From the NCBI GenBank assembly GCA_022572335.1, contig JACZWD010000096.1, positions 1 through 9,661 on the forward strand: a DNA stretch of 9,661 nucleotides. The letters are read 5' to 3'. Origin of the DNA: Pseudomonadota bacterium (GTDB lineage Bacteria > Pseudomonadota > Alphaproteobacteria > Rhodospirillales > 2-02-FULL-58-16). Under the pieces are notes generated by a model. The model was not told the origin of the DNA. It did no database searches and was given only the letters and a program-made list of their open reading frames with translations. Position numbers and translations under genes: made by a program. Below are positions 1-7,824 of the stretch, piece after piece. How positions within the stretch are numbered: the stretch's first letter is position 1; the number at the start of each line of letters is the position of its first letter.

Positions 1-289
1 TGACCGGCTTTTCGACCAGCACATGCACGCCGTTTTCCAGGAACGGCCCGGCGATCTCGCGGTGGGCCGTGGTCGGCACGACGACGCTTACCGCGTCCAC
101 CTGGTCCAACAGCTCGCGGTAGTCGGAGACCGCCCGGACTCCGAGCTTCGCCGCCACCGCGCCGGCCGTCTCGCGGTCGGTGTCGCACACGGCGATGAGG
201 TCCGAGCCTTCCAAGGTGGCGTATTTGTCGGCGTGATAGCGGCCGAAATGGCCGACCCCGATGACCGCCGTCCTGATCCTGCCCGTCAT
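1..289 (-). CDS. Gfo/Idh/MocA-family NAD(P)-dependent oxidoreductase, N-terminal part (runs off left edge)
   Basis: This is the N-terminal 96 residues of a dehydrogenase; the 3' end lies outside the window. Reading the minus strand from the ATG at 289 gives a Rossmann fold. It starts with a beta strand and the dinucleotide motif G11-V-G-H-F-G16, has an acidic residue after the second strand (AVCDTD, near residue 36), and ends with the family hallmark E93-K-P95, which carries the conserved lysine near the active site. Enzymes of this family oxidise or reduce hydroxyls on sugars, inositols or nucleotide sugars with NAD(P). In related alphaproteobacteria a similar gene sits in the lipid A cluster near lpxI/lpxB and gltA. 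A role on UDP-GlcNAc (GnnA-like, making 3-amino lipid A precursor) is therefore possible, but this is inference from context; the substrate cannot be read from this fragment. Ribosome binding is weak (a G-run shortly before the ATG). It is divergent from gloA. Confidence 0.88.
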   Translation of the reverse strand, partial: MTGRIRTAVIGVGHFGRYHADKYATLEGSDLIAVCDTDRETAGAVAAKLGVRAVSDYRELLDQVDAVSVVVPTTAHREIAGPFLENGVHVLVEKPV

Positions 290-332
290 CGCCCCATCGA
301 CCCCCGTGCCCGCACGCCGCCGCCCCGCGGGC

Positions 333-361
333 TTGGTGCGGCGCCAGTTAGGGGGTATACG
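333..361 (+). promoter_or_regulatory. candidate sigma70-type promoter for gloA
   Basis: The elements are TTGGTG at 333-338, a 17-base spacer, and TATACG at 356-361. Matches to the consensus are 3/6 and 4/6. It would start transcription around base 368, leaving a leader of about 48 bases before the gloA ATG. It is the best-spaced pair seen in the 126-base divergent gap between the oxidoreductase and gloA, but it is only a pattern match. Confidence 0.32.
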
Positions 362-415
362 TTTTGGCGGGCCAGCACAAGACCTTGCGCACGCCCATGG
401 GAAGGGAGGGAAACC

Positions 416-853
416 ATGTCCACCACCGCCGCCGAGGCCGCCGCCGCGCCGCAGGAAAGCAAACAATTCCGCATCCTCCACACCATGGTCCGGGTCCGCG
501 ACCTGGACAAGTCCCTGGATTTCTACACGCGGCTTCTCGGCATGACGCAGCTGCGCAGGAAGGATTTTCCCGGCGGCAAGTTCACCCTCGCCTTCGTCGG
601 CTATGGCGGCGAGGCCGATCACACGGTGATCGAGTTGACCCACAACTGGGACCGGAAGGAACCCTACGACCTGGGTACCGGTTTCGGGCACGTGGCCATC
701 GGCGTTCCGGACATCTACGCCACCTGCGAGCGCCTGGAGGCGGAAGGGGTGCCCATTCCCCGTCCGCCGGGTCCGATGAAGCACGGCACCACCGTCATCG
801 CCTTCATCGAAGACCCCGACGGCTACAAGATCGAGCTCATCGAGCGGGCGTAG
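416..853 (+). CDS. gloA: lactoylglutathione lyase (glyoxalase I)
   Basis: Cytosolic enzyme that isomerises the hemithioacetal of methylglyoxal and glutathione to S-lactoylglutathione, the first step of methylglyoxal detoxification. The 145-residue product aligns almost end to end with E. coli GloA. All four metal ligands are visible: H22 (in ILHTM), E73 (VIELTHNW), H92 (GFGHVAI) and E140 (GYKIELIE), matching E. coli His5, Glu56, His74 and Glu122. The family signature VEDPDGYKIEL is present as IEDPDGYKIEL. It lacks the long insertions of eukaryotic zinc-type enzymes, so it is probably the Ni-type bacterial class. The start at 416 is chosen because GGGAGGG lies at 404-410, five bases upstream; a much longer in-frame opening back to base 23 is just the antisense of the neighbouring oxidoreductase. 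An Ala-rich N-terminal extension of about 17 residues precedes the conserved core. It is a single gene, convergent with gltA. Confidence 0.95.
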   Translation: MSTTAAEAAAAPQESKQFRILHTMVRVRDLDKSLDFYTRLLGMTQLRRKDFPGGKFTLAFVGYGGEADHTVIELTHNWDRKEPYDLGTGFGHVAIGVPDIYATCERLEAEGVPIPRPPGPMKHGTTVIAFIEDPDGYKIELIERA

Positions 854-884
854 GTCGTGTACTCATAAACGAGAGTTGGGTCGG

Positions 885-899
885 CGGCGGGAGGCGCCG
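885..899 (-). terminator. small hairpin between convergent gloA and gltA (possible terminator)
   Basis: CGGCG at 885-889 and CGCCG at 895-899 form a perfect 5-base-pair stem with a GGAGG loop. It abuts the gltA stop codon on the minus strand and lies 31 bases after the gloA stop. No U-tract follows in either direction, so intrinsic termination is doubtful. Confidence 0.22.
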
Positions 900-2231
<1,332 letters not shown>

Positions 2232-2268
2232 AAGCATCTCCCCTCGGGACGTGGGCGGTTGGAGCGGA

Positions 2269-2274
2269 TGTCAA
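2269..2274 (-). promoter_or_regulatory. candidate -35 element for gltA
   Basis: A perfect TTGACA on the minus strand lies 37 bases before the chosen gltA start. No good -10 follows at 16-18 bases (CGTCCC region), so this is a half-signal. It would fit gltA having its own promoter apart from gltX. Confidence 0.22.
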
Positions 2275-2288
2275 TCCCTTGGCTTGGC

Positions 2289-2315
2289 GGCCGCCGGACC
2301 GGGGGCGCGGCGGCC
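2289..2315 (-). terminator. strong GC hairpin in the gltX-gltA gap
   Basis: GGCCGCCG at 2289-2296 and CGGCGGCC at 2308-2315 are perfect 8-base arms around an 11-base loop, 16 bases after the gltX stop. On the minus strand it is followed by AAGCCAAGGG, not a U-run, so it is not a classical intrinsic terminator. It could slow polymerase, help Rho-independent or Rho-dependent ending, or mark an mRNA processing and stability point between gltX and gltA. Confidence 0.38.
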
Positions 2316-2330
2316 CGCTTGTTTAACGAG

Positions 2331-3737
2331 TTAAGGGCTCTCCACGACGTCATCAAGGCGGCCCAGGGTCTCTTCCTTGCCCAGGACCACCATGACGTCG
2401 AAGATTCCGGGCGACACCGTGGCGCCGCTCAGCGCGGCGCGCAACGGCTGGGCGATCTTTCCCAGCGCGATCTGTTCCTCTTCCGCCAGGCCGCGGGTGG
2501 CGGCCTCGACGGCTTCGGTGTTCCACCCCCCGATCGCGGCCAGGCTCCGGCGCAGCCGGCCCAGGCGCCGGCGCGCTTCCCCGTCCAGCACCCGGGCGGC
2601 GTTTTCGGTTAGAGGCTGAGGCCGCTTCCTGGCATAAAACATTGCATTTTCAGTCAGTTCCGTGACTGTTTTCGCGCGTTCTTTCAAGCCGGGCATGCCT
2701 TTTTCTATCCGATTCGGCGCATCCTCCGCAAGCTTTCCGTCGAGCATCTCGGCAAGCCTGGGGAGAATCAGCCTGGTCAGTCTTTCGTCGTCGGCCCGGC
2801 GCAGGTAATGGCCGTTGAGGTTGCTCAGCCTGGCGAGATCGAAACGCGCCGGCGCGCGGCCGACGCCGTCCAGGTCGAACCACCGGATCGCCTGCTCGGT
2901 GCCGATGATTTCGTCATCCCCGTGGCTCCAGCCCAGGCGCAGGAGATAGTTGCACAGCGCCTCGGGAAGATAGCCCATTTCCCGGTACGCTTCCACCGCC
3001 AGGGCCCCGTGCCGTTTCGACAGCTTGGCCCCGTCGGGCCCGTGAATTAAGGGGATGTGGGCGAACGCCGGCGGCTCCCACCCCAGCGCGTGGTAAAGCT
3101 GGGTCTGGCGGAAGGCGTTGGTCAGATGGTCGTCGCCGCGAATCACGTGGGTGATTCCCATGTCGTGGTCGTCCACCACCACCGCCAGCATGTAGGTGGC
3201 GGTGCCGTCGGCGCGCAGCAGCACCATGTCGTCCAGTTGGTCGGTGGCCACCCTGACCTCGCCCTGGACATGGTCGTGGATCACGGTTTCCCCTTGCCGG
3301 GGCGCCTTGAAGCGGATGACCGGATCGACGCCGCTCGGCGCCTCCGCCGGGTCGCGGTCGCGCCATCGTCCGTCGTAAAGCATGGACCGGCCGGATTTTT
3401 TCGCGTGCTCGCGCATTTCGGCCAGCTCTTCAGGCGTGCAGTAACAGCGGTAGGCCTTGCCGTCGGCGAGGAGGCGTTCGGCCGCCCCGGTGTGATGGGC
3501 GGCGCGGGAGAACTGGGACACCACGTCGCCGTCCCAGTCCAGGCCCAGCCACCCGAGGCCGCTGATGATGGCCTCCACGGCTTCGTCCGTGGACCGCGCC
3601 CGGTCGGTGTCCTCGATGCGCAGGCGAAACCGGCCGCCGTGGTGCCTGGCGTAGAGCCAGTTGAACAACGCCGTGCGGGCTCCGCCGATGTGAAGGAATC
3701 CCGTGGGCGAAGGGGCAAAGCGGGTGACCACCGTCAT
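2331..3737 (-). CDS. gltX: glutamyl-tRNA synthetase, class I
   Basis: Charges tRNA-Glu with glutamate using ATP. In bacteria without GlnRS the enzyme also charges tRNA-Gln for GatCAB to amidate; which applies here cannot be seen. The 468-residue product starts MTVVTRFAPSPTG, the standard GluRS opening. The ATP-binding signatures are H16-I-G-G19 (HIGH) and K238-L-S-K-R242 (KMSKS). The Rossmann catalytic domain spans roughly 1-300, and the helical anticodon-binding region follows to the end (about 320-468). In the zinc-knuckle region, C98 and C100 remain (YRCYC), but the other two E. coli ligands, Cys125 and His127, are W125 and D127 here (GRWRDRD). I chose the ATG at 3737 because homologues begin there; the frame stays open upstream with ATGs at 3761 and 3791, and none of the three has a clear Shine-Dalgarno. 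It is divergent from the short-chain dehydrogenase across 200 bases. Confidence 0.96.
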   Translation of the reverse strand: MTVVTRFAPSPTGFLHIGGARTALFNWLYARHHGGRFRLRIEDTDRARSTDEAVEAIISGLGWLGLDWDGDVVSQFSRAAHHTGAAERLLADGKAYRCYCTPEELAEMREHAKKSGRSMLYDGRWRDRDPAEAPSGVDPVIRFKAPRQGETVIHDHVQGEVRVATDQLDDMVLLRADGTATYMLAVVVDDHDMGITHVIRGDDHLTNAFRQTQLYHALGWEPPAFAHIPLIHGPDGAKLSKRHGALAVEAYREMGYLPEALCNYLLRLGWSHGDDEIIGTEQAIRWFDLDGVGRAPARFDLARLSNLNGHYLRRADDERLTRLILPRLAEMLDGKLAEDAPNRIEKGMPGLKERAKTVTELTENAMFYARKRPQPLTENAARVLDGEARRRLGRLRRSLAAIGGWNTEAVEAATRGLAEEEQIALGKIAQPLRAALSGATVSPGIFDVMVVLGKEETLGRLDDVVESP

Positions 3738-3937
3738 GGTACGATCTGTGGTAGTGTGCATTGGCGGAATGGCGGCTGAGATGTAACACATTCCAAGGGT
3801 ACTGGCAGCAAGAGCATGCCGCCTTGATTCCGGTCATGCGGCGGTGATCCGCGCGGCGCCGGAATTGGGAAACGGCGGCCAACGGCCCGGCGGTTCATTG
3901 GCGCACCGGGCAATGTGCCAGGGGGGGACTGGAAGAA
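3738..3937. other. divergent intergenic region between gltX and the dehydrogenase
   Basis: These 200 bases must carry the promoters for gltX (minus) and for the dehydrogenase, probably with comEC (plus). I looked for -35/-10 pairs in both directions and found none convincing; for example, TTGATT at 3824-3829 lacks a -10 at the right distance. No RNA gene or conserved reading frame is recognised. Confidence 0.5.
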
Positions 3938-4681
3938 ATGACCAAAATCGTACTCGTAACCGGCGCCAGCCGGGGCATCGGCGCCTCGGTCGCAACACTT
4001 GCGGGCAAGGCGGGATATACCGTCTGTGTCAATTACCGCGAACGCGCCGACAAGGCCGGCGAGGTGGTGGCGCGTATCGAGGCCGCGGGAAGCCGCGCCG
4101 CGGCTTTCCAGGCCGATGTGTCGGTGGAGAAGGACGTGGTGCGGATGTTCGAAGAGGTCGACGCCGGGTTCGGCCCGGTAAGCGCCCTGGTCAACAACGC
4201 CGGCGTGATGATCGCCGACAAGGTCGTCGACATGGACGCGGACATGCTCAACCGGTTGTGGGCGATCAACGTCACCAGTTGTTTCCTGTGCGCGCGGGAG
4301 GCCATACGCCGGATGTCGAAAAGCCGCAACGGGTCGGGCGGCGCGATCGTCAATATATCGTCCATCGCCGGCAAAAAGGGCGGCCGCGGCGAGCGCGTCC
4401 ATTACGCGGCGAGCAAGGGCGCCGTCAACACGATGACCATCGGCCTTGCCTCCGAGGTGGCCGGGGAGGGCATTCGCGTCAATGCCGTGCTGCCGGGCCT
4501 CGTCGACACCGACCTCCACGAGCCCTTCGGCGGCAAGGAGCGCATCGACAGGATCGGACCGACGATCCCCCTCGGCCGTGCCGGCCTGCCCGACGACGTG
4601 GGCGCGGCGGTCGTCTGGCTGTTGTCCGACGAAGCGTCCTTCATCACCGGCACGCTTTTGGAAATAGGCGGCGGGTCTTAA
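3938..4681 (+). CDS. short-chain dehydrogenase/reductase, YgfF-like
   Basis: A 247-residue classical SDR, probably an NADP(H)-dependent oxidoreductase in the cytosol. Its substrate is not known. Visible motifs are the cofactor turn T8-GASRGI-G15, the D60-V pair after the fourth strand, N86-NAG89, N111 in INVTS, and the catalytic S142 (NISS), Y156 and K160 (YAASK). The best match I recognise is E. coli YgfF, which is also 247 residues and shares REAxxRM, GSGGAIVN, GAVNTMT/GAIDTLT and WLLSD; YgfF itself is uncharacterised. N32-Y-R34 after the second strand suggests NADP over NAD preference. The ATG at 3938 has GGAAG only two bases upstream and a G-run at 3921-3927, so initiation may be modest. 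comEC starts 45 bases after the stop on the same strand, so the two may be co-transcribed, but no functional link is evident. FabG is an alternative label, but the genomic context does not support fatty-acid synthesis. Confidence 0.9.
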   Translation: MTKIVLVTGASRGIGASVATLAGKAGYTVCVNYRERADKAGEVVARIEAAGSRAAAFQADVSVEKDVVRMFEEVDAGFGPVSALVNNAGVMIADKVVDMDADMLNRLWAINVTSCFLCAREAIRRMSKSRNGSGGAIVNISSIAGKKGGRGERVHYAASKGAVNTMTIGLASEVAGEGIRVNAVLPGLVDTDLHEPFGGKERIDRIGPTIPLGRAGLPDDVGAAVVWLLSDEASFITGTLLEIGGGS

Positions 4682-4726
4682 GAATCGGGGCGCCCGAACA
4701 CCCTCCGGGACAGGTATCGCGCCGCC

Positions 4727-6886
4727 ATGACACTATCGCTGCCCCGAATACCGCCGAGGTCGCGCGTGTCCGCGAAGGCCGCCCTTGGTGCCGCGATGGG
4801 GCGCCTGGCAGCGGCGCTGGCCGGGGAACGGGAGCGTTGGGCGCTGTGGTTGCCGGTCTGCCTGGGCCTTGGCGTGGCGCTGTACTTCGCCCTGGCGGTG
4901 GAGCCGCCGCTGTGGTTGGGCGCGGCGGGCGTGGCCGCGGCCGCGGTCCTCGGTGTGGCCGGGCGGCGGCTGCCGGTGCTGCTGATCGCGGCCCTCGGGC
5001 TGGGCGTGGTTGGCATCGGCTTCGCCGTCGTCCAGTGGCGGACGGCCGCGGTGGCGGCGCCGATGCTGGAGAAACGCCTCGGCCCGACCACCGTCACCGG
5101 GCGCGTCGTCCGCGTCGAGACGTTCCCCGGGAGCGTCCGGGTCACCCTGGAGCGCCCGCACATCGGCGGACTGGACCCGGACCGCACGCCGGAAAAGGTG
5201 CGCCTGCGCCTGCGCGGCCGGCAGCCCGCGCTGAACCCGGGAGACTGGATCCGCCTGCGCGGCGTGGTCGCGCCGCCGCCGCCGCCCGCCGCGCCCGGCG
5301 CCTTCGATTTTCAGCGCCAGTCCTTTTTCCGCGGTCTCGGCGGCGTCGGCTTCGCCTACGGCGCCGCCACCGTGCTGGCGCGCGGCGGCGACGAGGGGCT
5401 GGACGCCCTGTGGCTGGGTCTGGCCCGGGTGCGCCAACACATCACCCAGCGCGTTCTCTCCGGCCTGGAAGGGCCGGCGGGGGCGGTCGCGGCGGCATTG
5501 ATGACCGGTGAACGGAGCGCCATCCCGCCCGCCATCATGGCCGCCGTGCGCGATTCGGGATTGGCCCACCTGCTGGCCATTTCCGGCCTGCACATCGGGC
5601 TGGTGGCGGGGATTCTGTTCTTCGGCCTGCGCGGGGCGCTGGCCCTGGTGCCGCCGCTCGCCCTCGGCTATCCGATCAAGAAATGGGCCGCCGCGGCCGC
5701 CATCCCCGGGGCCTTCGCCTATGCCCTGGTGGCGGGGGCGACGGTGCCCAGCCAGCGGGCCTTCCTGATGATCGGCCTGGTGCTGTTGGCCGTACTCCTG
5801 GATCGCCGGGGCCTTTCCATGCGCACGGTGGCGTGGGCCGCCGTCATCATCCTGCTCCTGCACCCGGAAAGCCTGCTCGGGGCCAGCTTCCAGTTGTCGT
5901 TCGCCGCCGTCACCGCGCTCATCGCGGGCTACGAGGTGGTGCGCGGGCGCCGCCGCCTTGGCGGGGACGGGCCGCCCGTAATTTGGCGGCGCGTACTGTT
6001 CTATGTGGGCGGGGTGGCGTTGACCACGCTCATCGCCGGCGCGGTGACGGCGCCGTTCGCGGTCTATCACTTCAACCGTTTCGCGGCCTATGGCCTGGCC
6101 GCCAACCTTGTCGCGGTGCCGGTGACGGCGTTGTGGATCATGCCGTGGGCGGTGGCGGCCTTCCTGCTCCTGCCCCTGGGGCTGGAGAGCGTGGCGCTGA
6201 TGCCCCTGGGCTGGGGCGTGGACGTCATGATCCGCACCGCCGAAACCGTCGCCGCGTGGCCGGGCGCGGTGACCATCGTCCCCGCCATGCCCATGTGGGG
6301 CCTGGCGTGCGTCGTCTTCGGCGGGCTGTGGCTATGCCTGTGGCGGCGCCCCTGGCGGCTGTGGGGCGCGGTGGGCGTGGCCGCGGGCCTGGCAAGCGTG
6401 CTTCTCGTCCGGCCGCCGGATGTGCTTGTCGATGGCACCGGCAAACTGCTGGCGGTGCGCGCGGCGGCGGGAGAGCTTTGGCTGTCCTCGCTGAGGACGG
6501 CCCGGTTCAGCCGCGAGACCTGGCTGCGCCGGGTGGGACAGGAGACGGCGGCGGCGTGGCCGCGGGAAGGGTCCGACGCCGGTCTCGCCCTCACCTGCGA
6601 CGGGCTCGGGTGCATTTACCGGGCCAAGGGCCAGGTCGTGGCCCTGGTGCGGCGGCCCGATGCATTGCCCGAGGACTGCGCGATGGCCGACGTAATCGTC
6701 GCCGTGGTGCCGGTGCGGCGGCGCTGCCCGTCGCCCCACACCGTCATCGACCGCTTCGACCTGTGGCGCAAAGGCGGCCATGCCCTGTGGCTGGAAAAGG
6801 GCGGCGCCAGGGTGGAGACGGTGAACGGGAACCGGGGACGGCGCCCCTGGGTGGTACGGCCCAAGCCGTGGAAAAGCACGCCTTGA
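4727..6886 (+). CDS. comEC: ComEC/Rec2-family DNA-uptake membrane channel protein
   Basis: Inner-membrane protein of 719 residues that in competent bacteria forms the channel for single-stranded DNA entering the cytoplasm. Residues 40-105 hold N-terminal membrane helices. Residues 115-215 form the soluble DUF4131/OB-like domain, ending in the proline run 183-187 and the usual GAFDFQRQ. The Competence domain (about 225-540) has many membrane helices and the family motifs LMTGERSAIP (258-267), ISGLHIGL (285-292), GATVPSQRAFLM (337-348) and HPESLLGASFQLSFAAV (379-395). After one last helix near 546-562 comes a soluble tail of about 155 residues. It shows no HxHxDH, so the metallo-beta-lactamase domain of the Bacillus protein is absent or degenerate, as is common in alphaproteobacteria. 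The start is set at 4727, with a weak GGGACAGG upstream; the next in-frame Met (residue 24) would still keep all helices. It is convergent with lexA. Confidence 0.94.
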   Translation: MTLSLPRIPPRSRVSAKAALGAAMGRLAAALAGERERWALWLPVCLGLGVALYFALAVEPPLWLGAAGVAAAAVLGVAGRRLPVLLIAALGLGVVGIGFAVVQWRTAAVAAPMLEKRLGPTTVTGRVVRVETFPGSVRVTLERPHIGGLDPDRTPEKVRLRLRGRQPALNPGDWIRLRGVVAPPPPPAAPGAFDFQRQSFFRGLGGVGFAYGAATVLARGGDEGLDALWLGLARVRQHITQRVLSGLEGPAGAVAAALMTGERSAIPPAIMAAVRDSGLAHLLAISGLHIGLVAGILFFGLRGALALVPPLALGYPIKKWAAAAAIPGAFAYALVAGATVPSQRAFLMIGLVLLAVLLDRRGLSMRTVAWAAVIILLLHPESLLGASFQLSFAAVTALIAGYEVVRGRRRLGGDGPPVIWRRVLFYVGGVALTTLIAGAVTAPFAVYHFNRFAAYGLAANLVAVPVTALWIMPWAVAAFLLLPLGLESVALMPLGWGVDVMIRTAETVAAWPGAVTIVPAMPMWGLACVVFGGLWLCLWRRPWRLWGAVGVAAGLASVLLVRPPDVLVDGTGKLLAVRAAAGELWLSSLRTARFSRETWLRRVGQETAAAWPREGSDAGLALTCDGLGCIYRAKGQVVALVRRPDALPEDCAMADVIVAVVPVRRRCPSPHTVIDRFDLWRKGGHALWLEKGGARVETVNGNRGRRPWVVRPKPWKSTP

Positions 6887-6912
6887 CTCCCGGTGCCTGC
6901 GCCGTGGCGGGC

Positions 6913-6942
6913 GACGGTGCCGGCCGGTGGGGCCCGGTCGTC
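6913..6942 (+). terminator. hairpin between convergent comEC and lexA, probable terminator
   Basis: GACG (6913-6916) pairs with CGTC (6939-6942), GCC (6919-6921) with GGT (6936-6938), and GGCC (6922-6925) with GGCC (6931-6934), around a GGTGG loop. This gives about 11 pairs with small bulges. It begins 26 bases after the comEC stop and is followed by TTGAATTT, a weak U-rich tail. On the other strand it lies 13 bases past the lexA stop, so it could serve both genes. Confidence 0.4.
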
Positions 6943-6955
6943 TTGAATTTCGGAA

Positions 6956-7660
6956 TCAGTACTTGCGGATCAGCCCGACCAGGCGGCCCTGCAGCTTGAC
7001 CCGGTCGGGGCCGAAGATGCGGGTCTCGAAGGCCTTGTTGGCGGGCTCCAGGGCGACGGAATGGCCCTTGCGGCGCAGGCGCTTGAGGGTGACCTCGGAA
7101 TTGTCGACCAGGGCGACGACGATGGAGCCGTTGTCGGCGGTGTCGCAGCGCTGGATGATCACCGTGTCGCCGTCGTGGATGCCGGCGTCGATCATGGAAT
7201 CGCCGTCGACCTCGAGGGCGTAGTGCTCCCCCGTCCCCAGCATGCTCGCCGGCACGTCGACGGTAACCGAATGGTCGCGCAGGGCCTCCAGCGGCGTGCC
7301 CGCGGCGATGCGTCCGTAGAGGGGCAGGTGCACGGCCTCGCTGTCGGTCGGGACCACGGCGCCGGGCAGCGTGAAGTCGCCCTGAATGACGTTGGGAGCG
7401 AAGCCGTCGGCGGCCGCGTGCGCCGGCCGTGCCGGCGGCGCCATGTTCTCGGGCAGGCGCAGCACTTCGAGGGCGCGGGCGCGGTGGGGCAGGCGGCGGA
7501 TGAAGCCCCGTTCCTCGAGCCCGGTGATCAGGCGGTGGATGCCCGATTTGGAGCGCAGGCCGAGGGCGTCCTTCATCTCGTCGAACGAAGGAGACACCCC
7601 CGATTCCGTCAGCCGCTGGTTGATGAATACAAGAAGCTCGTACTGTTTCCTGGTCAGCAT
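6956..7660 (-). CDS. lexA: SOS repressor LexA
   Basis: Represses DNA-damage genes and cleaves itself when RecA filaments form. The 234-residue product starts MLTRKQYELLVFINQRL, the usual alphaproteobacterial opening. Residues 1-70 are the winged helix-turn-helix (SPSFDEMKDALGL, then the recognition part SKSGIHRLI). Residues 71-110 are a linker longer than in E. coli. The S24 peptidase domain begins near 112. The self-cleavage bond is A120-G121 (GRIAAGTP); the nucleophile is S155 (VDGDSMIDAGI) and the general base is K193 (EVTLKRL). All three are intact, so normal RecA-stimulated cleavage is expected. The ATG at 7660 is preceded by GGGGGAG. The reading frame stays open to 7828, but that would run through the promoter and SOS box, so it is rejected. 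It lies downstream of moeA on the same strand, 234 bases away, and is transcribed from its own LexA-controlled promoter. Confidence 0.98.
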   Translation of the reverse strand: MLTRKQYELLVFINQRLTESGVSPSFDEMKDALGLRSKSGIHRLITGLEERGFIRRLPHRARALEVLRLPENMAPPARPAHAAADGFAPNVIQGDFTLPGAVVPTDSEAVHLPLYGRIAAGTPLEALRDHSVTVDVPASMLGTGEHYALEVDGDSMIDAGIHDGDTVIIQRCDTADNGSIVVALVDNSEVTLKRLRRKGHSVALEPANKAFETRIFGPDRVKLQGRLVGLIRKY

Positions 7661-7784
7661 GTGCTCCCCCGTCATTTGCCGTCCGGCGCCGCCGCCGGGA
7701 TGGCGGGAAACCGCCTCATCCGGGTCCGGCGCCGATGCCGTTACAGCCCTTGTGCCCGGAACTTCCGGCCCCCCACAAGATATA

Positions 7785-7799
7785 GAACAAAAGACAAAC
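7785..7799. promoter_or_regulatory. second, imperfect LexA box in the lexA promoter region
   Basis: On the plus strand this reads GAAC-N7-AAAC (minus strand GTTT-N7-GTTC), one base off the direct-repeat consensus. It is 25 bases, centre to centre, from the perfect box and lies just downstream of the predicted transcription start, where a bound repressor would block elongation. The single mismatch makes it a weaker site or a chance match. Confidence 0.45.
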
Positions 7800-7809
7800 G
7801 TTTCCACAT

Positions 7810-7824
7810 GTTCTAGTTTGGTTC
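7810..7824. promoter_or_regulatory. LexA operator (SOS box), perfect GTTC-N7-GTTC
   Basis: GTTC at 7810-7813 and GTTC at 7821-7824 are separated by exactly seven bases (GTTCTAGTTTGGTTC). This is the direct-repeat SOS box established for Rhizobiales, Rhodobacterales and Caulobacter. It covers the -10 element and part of the spacer of the lexA promoter, so bound LexA would exclude RNA polymerase. This explains autoregulation of lexA. Confidence 0.92.

Noticed and set aside
23..853. Extended 276-residue plus-strand frame containing gloA
   Set aside because: The first 131 residues are the antisense of the Gfo/Idh/MocA gene; GloA homology and a GGGAGGG ribosome site fix the start at 416.
2323..2334. 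TTAAC-GA-GTTAA palindrome at the gltX stop, resembling CtrA half-sites
   Set aside because: CtrA sites need TTAA-N7-TTAA and here the gap is four bases; it also sits at the 3' end of a gene rather than in a promoter.
5270..5300. GCC-repeat tract in comEC as a possible microsatellite
   Set aside because: It encodes the proline run that is normal between the OB-like domain and the Competence domain in this family.
3844..5511. 555-residue plus-strand open frame
   Set aside because: It overlaps the dehydrogenase and comEC in another frame and is Arg/Gly-rich without any recognisable domain.
4733..6070. 445-residue minus-strand open frame opposite comEC
   Set aside because: Low-complexity shadow frame; the comEC motifs on the plus strand are unmistakable.
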